Part shown: positions 57,626 through 64,000 of the stretch, in pieces
Numbering within the stretch: the first letter of the stretch is position 1
Layout: every line of letters begins with the position of its first letter
Assembly (NCBI RefSeq): GCF_913064665.1
Contig: NZ_CAJYBT010000012.1
Location: 34,170 to 98,169, forward strand
Reading direction: 5' to 3'
DNA from: an uncultured Thioclava sp.
GTDB taxonomy: Bacteria > Pseudomonadota > Alphaproteobacteria > Rhodobacterales > Rhodobacteraceae
DNA length: 64,000 nucleotides
Notes under the pieces: model-generated
Told to the model about the DNA's origin: nothing
Database searches by the model: none
What the model saw: only the letters and a program-made list of their open reading frames with translations
Program-made: the position numbers and the translations under genes

Positions 57626-58219
57626 ATGCGTGACACCACCTCCCCCAAGACCCGTGTGATCAAAGTCTGGGACCCGGTTGTTCGCTCTTTCCACTGGCTT
57701 TTGGTGCTGGCATTTGCTGGCGCCTGGGGCTTGGGGGAATGGGGGCCGAACCAGATGACGTGGCATTTCTATTTTGGCTACGTGATTGCAGGATTGGTGG
57801 GGGTGCGTCTGATCTGGGGGTTTGTGGGCACGCGCAATGCGCGCTTCACAAGCTTCTTGTTCGGGCCGGGCAAGGTGGTGGCCTATTTGCGCCATCTGCC
57901 CTCACGCGACCCCTCGCATTGGATCGGCCACAACCCGATGGGGGGCTGGTCGGTTTTTCTGATGCTGGCGCTGCTGATCGCGCAAGTCGCGACCGGGATG
58001 ATGTCGGACCCCAAGGATTACATCAATGTCGGCCCCTTGGCGCAATATGTGCCCAGCGACATCAGCGATCTATCGGTGAAGCTGCACCATATCCTTTCGA
58101 CCTTGCTGCTGATCGTGGTCGGCATGCATATCGCGGCGATCCTGTTTTACCGCCGTTGGAAGGGGGAGAACCTTGTCACCCCCATGATCACCGGCAAGAA
58201 GGTGATCGAAGAAGACTGA
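57626..58219 (+). CDS. Cytochrome b561 / cytochrome b membrane protein
   Basis: 197 residues, four transmembrane helices. Conserved His residues for two b-type hemes are in RSFHWLLVLAFAGAW (His about 23), FYFGYVIAGLVGVRLIWGF region, and the C-terminal LHHILSTLLLIVVGMHIAAI (two His). A family 'Ni/Fe-hydrogenase b-type/cytochrome b561' is indicated. Follows the cytochrome c' gene with only 15 bp between; probably its membrane partner. Confidence 0.88.
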   Translation: MRDTTSPKTRVIKVWDPVVRSFHWLLVLAFAGAWGLGEWGPNQMTWHFYFGYVIAGLVGVRLIWGFVGTRNARFTSFLFGPGKVVAYLRHLPSRDPSHWIGHNPMGGWSVFLMLALLIAQVATGMMSDPKDYINVGPLAQYVPSDISDLSVKLHHILSTLLLIVVGMHIAAILFYRRWKGENLVTPMITGKKVIEED

Positions 58220-58261
58220 GCTGCCCTTGACCGATCCGGCGCGCGCGTCTAGCGAACCGGG

Positions 58262-59659
58262 ATGCGTGTCCAAGCCCCAATCTCTGCAAGCCCGATGCCA
58301 ATTACGCGCCATTTGCGCGCGATCCTTGGGCTTGGCTTGCCGCTGATTGGCTCCAACCTTGCGCAGATGCTGCTCAATGTGACCGATACGGTGATGGTGG
58401 GCTGGTATGGGATCGAGTCGCTGGCGGCGCTGGTTCTTGGCTCGTCCTTTTTCTTTTCGCTTTTCATGCTGGGCAATGGCATTGCGCTGGCGGTGATGGG
58501 CCGGGTCTCGGCCAGCCTTGGCGCGGACGACGAGGTGCAGGCGCGGCGCGACACGCGGATGGGGATATGGCTGTCGATCCTATATGGCATCTCGGTGCTG
58601 CCGGTGACGTGGTATTCGGGGCCGATCCTGCAGGCGCTGGGCCAAGAGCCCCAGATTGCCAGTCTCGCACAGGACTATCTGCGCATTCTCGGCTTTGCGC
58701 TGGCACCTGCGCTGGCGATGATGGTGTTGCGCTCATATCTGTCCGCTCAAGAGCGCACGCAGGTCTTGCTTTGGATCACGCTGGCTGGGGTTGGGGTCAA
58801 TATCTTGCTGAATTGGTTGCTGATTTTCGGCAATTTCGGCCTGCCGGAACTGGGCGTGCGCGGTGCGGCGATTGCCTCGCTCACCGTCACCTGCCTCAGC
58901 CTTGTGGCGCAGGCGATCTATGCCGCGCGCGCCCCCGGTCTGACCCATATCGCGCTGTTCGCGCGATTTTGGCGCCCCGATTGGGAGGCGTTCTGGCTGG
59001 TGCTGAAAATGGGCCTGCCGGTGGGGCTGACCTCGGTGGCGGAAGGCTCGATGTTTCAGGCCTCGGCGCTGATGATGGGCTGGATCGGCACGGTTGAGCT
59101 GGCGGCCCATGGCATCGCGCTGCAAATCACCTCGATTGCGTTCATGGTTCATGTTGGGTTGTCCAACGCGGCGACGGTGCGTGCGGGGCGGGCACATGGT
59201 GCGCGTAACCCGCGATTGCTGAGCGACGGGGCGATGGTGGTGATCGGATTGTCGCTGGGGTTCGGCTTGGCAACGGTGGTGCTGTTTGTTGCGTTCGGCG
59301 CGCCGATGACGGCGCTGTTTCTGGATCGCGCCAATCCGTCAAGCGCACAGATTATCCGCATCTGTGTGCGATTTTTGATGGTTGCGGCGGTGTTTCAGTT
59401 GTTCGATCTGATGCAGGTGATGGCGCTGGGCCTGTTGCGCGGCGTGCAGGACACCCGTGTGCCGATGGGGATGGCTGTGCTCAGCTATTGGCTGATCGGT
59501 ATTCCGGCTAGCTATGTTCTGGCCTTTCCGCTGGGATTTGGCGGGGTCGGGCTATGGCTTGGACTGGTGCTGGGGCTGGCCTGCGCAGGCGCGCTGATGA
59601 TGCGCCGGTTCTGGCGTGGGCCTTGGCTGCGCGCGGTTGCGACGACCGGCGCTACCTGA
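58262..59659 (+). CDS. MATE-family efflux transporter
   Basis: 465 residues, about 12 transmembrane helices in two MatE repeats; the first begins GLGLPLIGSNLAQMLLNVTDTVMVGWYG (seen as LPLIGSNLAQMLLNVTDTVM). Na+- or H+-driven export of organic cations or drugs is expected; the substrate is unknown. Two starts are possible: ATG 58262 and ATG 58295; neither has a strong Shine-Dalgarno. It overlaps the convergent monooxygenase end by 8 nt. Confidence 0.9.
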   Translation: MRVQAPISASPMPITRHLRAILGLGLPLIGSNLAQMLLNVTDTVMVGWYGIESLAALVLGSSFFFSLFMLGNGIALAVMGRVSASLGADDEVQARRDTRMGIWLSILYGISVLPVTWYSGPILQALGQEPQIASLAQDYLRILGFALAPALAMMVLRSYLSAQERTQVLLWITLAGVGVNILLNWLLIFGNFGLPELGVRGAAIASLTVTCLSLVAQAIYAARAPGLTHIALFARFWRPDWEAFWLVLKMGLPVGLTSVAEGSMFQASALMMGWIGTVELAAHGIALQITSIAFMVHVGLSNAATVRAGRAHGARNPRLLSDGAMVVIGLSLGFGLATVVLFVAFGAPMTALFLDRANPSSAQIIRICVRFLMVAAVFQLFDLMQVMALGLLRGVQDTRVPMGMAVLSYWLIGIPASYVLAFPLGFGGVGLWLGLVLGLACAGALMMRRFWRGPWLRAVATTGAT

Positions 59660-60863
59660 TCCCCAGCCCCGCGCGCATCAAGGATTTGCGCACCGGGCCC
59701 AGCGAATACAGCGCGCCCAGAACGCCCGCGCGCAGATCACGCAACGGGCGGGCCTGCACCATTGAAGCCCGGTTGAGAGCATCAATCCCGATTTCGCGCG
59801 CTTTCACCTCGGGCCAGCGACGGCGGTGATAGGCCTCCAGCATCGCGGGTTCTCCCAGATGCGCGGGGTCGCGGTCACACAGATCAAGCAGATACGCCAG
59901 ATCGGCAAGGCTCATGTTCAGCCCCTGCGCCCCGATCGGCGGGATGACATGGGCGGCCTCGGCGATCAGGGCCACGCGCTGGGCACTGAAGCGGCGAGCA
60001 ATCTGCGTCATCATCGGCCAGACCGAGCGGCGTGTTTCCAGTTTCAGCGGCCCCAGGATACCGGTCGAGCGTTCGAGCATCGCAGCCTCGAACTCTGCGA
60101 CGGGCAAGGCGGCCAGACGTTCAGCTTCGGCCCCGCGCTCCATCCAGACGATGGCCGATGAGGGCACGCCGTTGCGATCAGGCAGTGGCACCAGCGTGAA
60201 GGGCCCGCCCGTGCGGTGAATTTCGGTGGAGACATTGCCATGCGGGATCGGGTGGGTGACGGCAAAGGCCAGCGCCTTTTGACCGTAGCGCGTGGTCTTG
60301 ACGGGAATGCCCGCCGCTTCGCGGATGAACGAGTTGCGACCGTCGGCGGCAACCACCAGTTTCGCCTGCACATGACTACCATCCGAGAGCGTCACCTCGG
60401 CGCCGCTTTCGCGTGTCAGCAATCCGGTCGTGGCGACGCCGGGGCGGAAATCAACCTGCGGAATTTCCGCAAGCCGCGTCACCAATTCACGGCGCAGCAG
60501 CCAATTCGGAAAGTTCCAGCCGAAGGGTTCATCGGACAGATCGGAGGCATCGAAATCGCGCGTCAGACGCGCCTCGGATTTCTCGCCCCCTGCGTCGATG
60601 ATGCGCATGATTTGCAACGGCGCGGCATGCGGGGCCAATCGAGACCAAAGCCCAGCGGCCTCAAGCAGCTTGCGCGAGGGATGCAGAAACGCCGTGGTGC
60701 GCATATCCGCGCCCTCTGCCCCCTCTGAGGTGACGGGGGGCGTGGGATCGACGCAGATCGTGGTAAACCCCGCCGCGCCAAAGGCCGCAGCCGCCGCCAG
60801 ACCCGCGACACCGCCGCCGGAAATCAAGATATCGGTTTGCTGAATGTCGGTTGCCTGTGACAT
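59652..60863 (-). CDS. UbiH/UbiF-family FAD-dependent monooxygenase
   Basis: 403 residues of the aromatic hydroxylase group: GXGXXG FAD loop as ILISGGGVAGLAAAAAFG (14-31), the FAD-ribose motif VALIAEAAHVIPPIGAQGLN (about 285-304, with the GDAAH-like position) and internal SDGSHVQAKLVVAADGRNS. Likely a ubiquinone ring hydroxylase (UbiH, UbiF or UbiI). ATG 60863 follows GAGGG. The Asp of the usual GDAAH is replaced here by E-A-A-H, a small deviation. Start and context leave the exact hydroxylation step open. Confidence 0.85.
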   Translation of the reverse strand: MSQATDIQQTDILISGGGVAGLAAAAAFGAAGFTTICVDPTPPVTSEGAEGADMRTTAFLHPSRKLLEAAGLWSRLAPHAAPLQIMRIIDAGGEKSEARLTRDFDASDLSDEPFGWNFPNWLLRRELVTRLAEIPQVDFRPGVATTGLLTRESGAEVTLSDGSHVQAKLVVAADGRNSFIREAAGIPVKTTRYGQKALAFAVTHPIPHGNVSTEIHRTGGPFTLVPLPDRNGVPSSAIVWMERGAEAERLAALPVAEFEAAMLERSTGILGPLKLETRRSVWPMMTQIARRFSAQRVALIAEAAHVIPPIGAQGLNMSLADLAYLLDLCDRDPAHLGEPAMLEAYHRRRWPEVKAREIGIDALNRASMVQARPLRDLRAGVLGALYSLGPVRKSLMRAGLGIR

Positions 60864-60969
60864 GGTGTGCCCTCGTCTGATGCGCACCCAATTTGCCCTG
60901 ATTGGGCCGCGTTCGCAATCGCTGAAAGCCGCCCGCAGGCAGCCGTTGCTGCGACCTCGTGTGTTTGGC

Positions 60970-61152
60970 TTAGCTGAATGAGATTCCGACAAGCACGACG
61001 AAGACCACGAAGGTCATCGCGATCATCCAGACCGTTGTGCCCAAAAGGCCAAACAGCAGCGTGCCGAAAACCAACCCGGCCACGATCAGCGCCGCGAGAA
61101 GATAAAGCGACAGCGCGCCTTTGTTGGACTGCGGGGTGATGGCTGCGTTCAT
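60970..61152 (-). CDS. Small two-helix membrane protein A
   Basis: 60 residues: a polar N-terminus of about 12 residues, then two predicted transmembrane helices (about 14-35 and 38-58). CGGAGG precedes the ATG at good spacing. Similar layout to the protein at 61348-61581. No known family recognised; function unknown. Upstream of and parallel to the monooxygenase. Confidence 0.6.
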   Translation of the reverse strand: MNAAITPQSNKGALSLYLLAALIVAGLVFGTLLFGLLGTTVWMIAMTFVVFVVLVGISFS

Positions 61153-61347
61153 GGGGGCCTCCGAGGGCTATGATACATCAAACATACGTCTTGAATGCAT
61201 ATTATAGTACCACAATTACGCGCCCGTGACCATCACCTAGACTGTCGCAGGATCAGGTCATAACAAACACGGCCGCGAACGCTGGTTCGGGCCGTGCCTA
61301 CAATAGGATAGGGACATTTCTGCCTAGGCAGTGCCCAAATGGGTTGG

Positions 61348-61581
61348 TCAACCGCCAGCCGTCATCACGACGAGCAGTGCCAGCATGATCCAAGTGGCAC
61401 CAACCGCCCAAAGGATCAGGCCACCAAGGCCCATGGTCAGGGTCAAGCCTGCCGCCAAAGCGACCACAAGAAAGGCGATCAGATACATCGTGCGCGGCGC
61501 GATCTGCGTTTTGGGATCGGCATGGTCGTGGGTGTCGGCAACATAGGCCGTTGCGCCGGAATCGGCGGTCATCATGGTCAT
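61348..61581 (-). CDS. Small two-helix membrane protein B
   Basis: 77 residues: about 26 residues of polar, His/Asp-containing N-terminus (VADTHDHADPKTQ), then two helices (about 32-50 and 55-74). GGGAG precedes ATG 61581. Layout and sequence of the helix pair resemble protein A, suggesting a duplication. Function unknown; I recognise no family. Confidence 0.6.
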   Translation of the reverse strand: MTMMTADSGATAYVADTHDHADPKTQIAPRTMYLIAFLVVALAAGLTLTMGLGGLILWAVGATWIMLALLVVMTAGG

Positions 61582-61694
61582 TGTCGAATCTCCCTTCGCT
61601 ATCTCCCTGATAGCCCGTTCGGATTTAACGGGCGATGAACATTTTTTACAGGGCACAGCGCGTGCCATAATGTCGCAGTTTCAGACAGTCGCAG

Positions 61695-62345
61695 TCACTT
61701 CTGCATTAGCTCTGCCAGGAAGGCCGCCAAATCATCCGTGTGATGGTGGATATGATCGGCCGGTTCAGGCGCGGGCGCGACATGCACGGTGCGCATTCCC
61801 AGCGCATGAGGGTGGCGTAGATTGCGCGGATCATCTTCGAACATCGCGCCTGTCACGGGGCTGATTCCGGCTTTGGCAAACACGGTATCAAAGGCGCGCG
61901 CCGAGGGTTTGGGATGAAATTCGGCATGTTCCACACCATAAATCCCGTCAAACAGCCCCGACAGCCCGCGCGCCGCCAGAACCCTGTCCGCATAGGGGGC
62001 CGAGCCATTGGTGAATACGATCCGACGACCGGGAAGTGCTGCAATACCCGCGCGCAACGCCGGGTCTGGCGTGAGATGATCCAGCGAAATCTCGTGTACC
62101 TCGGTCAGATAGGGCGCGGGATCGACGTCATGCTCATGCATCAGCCCGGCGAGCGTGGTGCCGTAAAGCTGCCAGTAATGGCCGCGCAGGTGATCGGCAT
62201 GGGCGCGATCAACCCCCAATGCGCGCATCACGAAATCGGTCATCTTCACTTCGATCTGATCAAAGAGGCGCGCCGAGGGCGGATATAGCGTGTTGTCGAG
62301 GTCAAAGACCCAGTCGGTCACTTGGGAGAAATCATGTGTGCTCAT
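61695..62345 (-). CDS. HAD-family pyrimidine 5'-nucleotidase-like hydrolase
   Basis: 216 residues. HAD motif I is WVFDLDNTLYPP (11-22, nucleophile Asp in FDLDNTLY), motif II TNGSAPY, motif III Lys in HPKPSARAFD and motif IV FEDDPRNLRH. This belongs to the SDT1/PHM8 (pyrimidine 5'-nucleotidase) subgroup: FDLDNTLYP is its hallmark. Substrate is a guess, e.g. UMP/CMP. Start ATG 62345; divergent from the FCD regulator. Confidence 0.9.
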   Translation of the reverse strand: MSTHDFSQVTDWVFDLDNTLYPPSARLFDQIEVKMTDFVMRALGVDRAHADHLRGHYWQLYGTTLAGLMHEHDVDPAPYLTEVHEISLDHLTPDPALRAGIAALPGRRIVFTNGSAPYADRVLAARGLSGLFDGIYGVEHAEFHPKPSARAFDTVFAKAGISPVTGAMFEDDPRNLRHPHALGMRTVHVAPAPEPADHIHHHTDDLAAFLAELMQK

Positions 62346-62440
62346 GGCGCGCACGCTAGGCCGGGGCGCGCGCAGGTGCAATCTGCTTGTCATGCCCCCC
62401 CGCGCGTGCCTAATCTGACGCAAGATGCAAGGCAGGACAG

Positions 62441-63094
62441 ATGCAAAAAGACGCCTACACTCTGATACTCGAAGCGATCGACGAGGGGATTTATCGGCCC
62501 GGCAACCGTTTGGTTGAGTCCGAATTGGCAGATCGATTCGGTGTCTCGCGTACGCCGGTGCGCGAAGCATTGCAGCGCCTTGAGACGCAGCAGATGTTGG
62601 CGCGCGATGGCCGCTCGCTGATCGTGGCATCGCTGGATCACAATCAACTCGCCGAGCTTTACGTTGTGCGCGCCGAGCTAGAGGCGCTGGCGGCACGACT
62701 GGCGGCCAAACACGCTGCCCCCGAAGAGGTGCGCGTGCTCCAAAACATGATTGATGAGGATCGCGGCCAGTTGAACAGCCCCGAGGCGCTGAGCCGGGCC
62801 AATCGGCGCTTTCATCACCAGATCCATCTGGCGTCGCATAACCGCTATCTCGTGCAGCAGCTCGATCTGGTGCATCGCTCGATGGCGCTTTTGGCGACCA
62901 CCTCGCTGGCGGTGAAAGGGCGGGGCGCGGCGGCGCTTGATGAACATCAGGCGATCATTGATGCGATCCGCGAGGGCGACGAAGAGGCTGCGGCGGCAGC
63001 CCTTCGCGCCCATATCTCGCTTGCCTTTGAAACCCGTCTCAAGCTGGACGCGGCGGGACATGGCACGGCTGGCCATTGGGCCGAAGCACTGTAA
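62441..63094 (+). CDS. GntR-family regulator with FCD domain
   Basis: 217 residues: N-terminal winged HTH (DRFGVSRTPVREALQRLE, about 28-45) and C-terminal FCD domain (about 70-210) with the metal-binding His set in FHHQIHLASHNRY and AHISLAFE. Such FadR-type regulators sense small organic acids. Divergent from the HAD gene, 95 bp between starts, so it may control it; convergent with the glycosyltransferase. Confidence 0.88.
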   Translation: MQKDAYTLILEAIDEGIYRPGNRLVESELADRFGVSRTPVREALQRLETQQMLARDGRSLIVASLDHNQLAELYVVRAELEALAARLAAKHAAPEEVRVLQNMIDEDRGQLNSPEALSRANRRFHHQIHLASHNRYLVQQLDLVHRSMALLATTSLAVKGRGAAALDEHQAIIDAIREGDEEAAAAALRAHISLAFETRLKLDAAGHGTAGHWAEAL

Positions 63095-63101
63095 CCAAGC
63101 G

Positions 63102-64000
63102 TCAGTCGATCAAGGGCGCGCGCGGGGTGCGTGGGGCTGGCTGCGTCAGGATGGCGCTGGCCTTGGTGATGGCCGGGATCAGGCTTGTTGGGGTCGGGCC
63201 GCTGCGCTGTTCGCTTTGGATATGCGCGGTGTCAAAGATGCCGTGATGGGTTTTGTCCCAATAAAATGGCATCGTGATGACCTCATAGATCGCTTTCCAA
63301 CCTGCCAGCGCGCCCAGTGGAAAATACAGATGCAGCGAGGGCACCCATTTGATGAGATGGCGATGGTCTTCATGGCGCACGGACCACATTCCAGCCGCGA
63401 TATTGAGCAGCTCCGAGAGCACGAACAGCGCCATCATTGGCCAGAACAAACTTGCCGGCATGTTCGAAGCGATCGGGTGCCATAGCCCGAACAACGTGAT
63501 CCAGAAGCTCCACAGAACCGGGGCGAGTATGTATTGCGACAGCGAGCCAAGGATCAGGATTTGCACGCCGATGAACCGCTTAGTGCCAAGATCGCGCCAA
63601 AGCTGCAGCGGATTGCGCATATGCACCGACCACGTCATCGCATAGCCCTTGAGCCAACGTGAACGCTGCTTGACCCACGGAATCGTGCGGCAATTGGCCT
63701 CTTCATAGGTGACGGCGGGGATCAGTTCGGTGCGATAGCCATGGCGTGCCAAACGTACGCCCAGATCGGCGTCTTCGGTCACGTTATGGGCGTCCCAACC
63801 GCCAAGTTTCTCGAGCGCGTCGCGGCGGAAAAACAGCGTTGTCCCACCCAAAGGCACCACGAAGCCCAGCCGCGCCAGACCCGGCAGAAACATGCGAAAC
63901 CAGGTCGCATATTCGATGGTGAAACAGCGCGAGAGCCAGTTGGTTCGCGGGTTATAGTAATCGATGACGCCTTGCAGGCCGTCCACCTCACGCGGGGCCC
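63102..64000 (-). CDS. Family 2 glycosyltransferase, membrane type (5' end outside window)
   Basis: At least 299 residues, open to the right edge and lacking the N-terminal part. Motifs: VTEDADLGVRLARHGYR (acid of the TED motif) and KQRSRWLKGYAMTW, the Q(Q/R)XRW processive-GT signature, then several transmembrane helices. Resembles BcsA/N-glycosyl-transferase-like enzymes that make exopolysaccharide. A large N-terminal membrane and catalytic part (DXD) must lie beyond the window. Confidence 0.85.
   Translation of the reverse strand, partial: APREVDGLQGVIDYYNPRTNWLSRCFTIEYATWFRMFLPGLARLGFVVPLGGTTLFFRRDALEKLGGWDAHNVTEDADLGVRLARHGYRTELIPAVTYEEANCRTIPWVKQRSRWLKGYAMTWSVHMRNPLQLWRDLGTKRFIGVQILILGSLSQYILAPVLWSFWITLFGLWHPIASNMPASLFWPMMALFVLSELLNIAAGMWSVRHEDHRHLIKWVPSLHLYFPLGALAGWKAIYEVITMPFYWDKTHHGIFDTAHIQSEQRSGPTPTSLIPAITKASAILTQPAPRTPRAPLID

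Overview
The window is GC-rich, densely packed bacterial chromosome. The block tRNA-Phe, yacG, ribonuclease E/G, maf, infA, LMW phosphatase, UPF0262, hisD, DUF2948, murA is a gene order I know from Rhodobacterales, and the other proteins (PPK2, ParE, MurQ, single-domain FrcA-type ABC ATPase) also look alphaproteobacterial. I therefore infer a member of the Rhodobacteraceae. I saw no rRNA, CRISPR array, insertion sequence or prophage.

Layout. (1) 1-9677: an amino-sugar island. nagA (cut by the window edge), a NagB-II-type SIS deaminase, a GntR/UTRA regulator and a BadF-type kinase run leftward. Divergently, murQ leads a binding-protein ABC transporter whose operon also holds a Gfo/Idh/MocA oxidoreductase. 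Two near-identical 17-bp operator-like elements lie between the arms. (2) 9760-11493: a lone acyl-CoA synthetase. (3) 11804-24770: an inositol catabolism and transport island. iolD-iolC-iolB-iolJ-iolG run leftward; a Gfo/Idh gene, an IolE-like TIM barrel and another Gfo/Idh gene run rightward; then a LacI-type repressor and a FrcBCA/IbpA-like ABC transporter. Palindromes sharing the core TTTGCAACCGGTTGCAAA sit in both divergent promoter regions, tying the island into one regulon.

(4) 25151-32140: the housekeeping block, from tRNA-Phe(GAA) to murA, a small conserved ORF and tRNA-Thr(GGT). (5) 32797-38312: a five-gene Opp-type peptide transporter. (6) 38459-48029: a Tat-exported CpdB-like nucleotidase, an RND pump (adaptor and inner-membrane subunit) and a large chemoreceptor with PAS domains. 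(7) 48356-53748: ilvD, a gamma-glutamylcyclotransferase-like protein, an AT-rich trypsin-like protease gene translationally coupled to the end of parE, and parE. (8) 53865-64000: a small DMT/SMR-like membrane protein, GST, PPK2, methyltransferase, cytochrome c' with cytochrome b561, MATE exporter, UbiH-type monooxygenase, two small membrane proteins, HAD nucleotidase, FCD-type GntR regulator and a truncated family 2 glycosyltransferase.

Most of the window is ordinary metabolism. What stands out is the coupled low-GC protease-like gene after parE, the unexplained oxidoreductase in the MurNAc/GlcNAc operon, the two clear operator systems, and several inverted repeats between genes.
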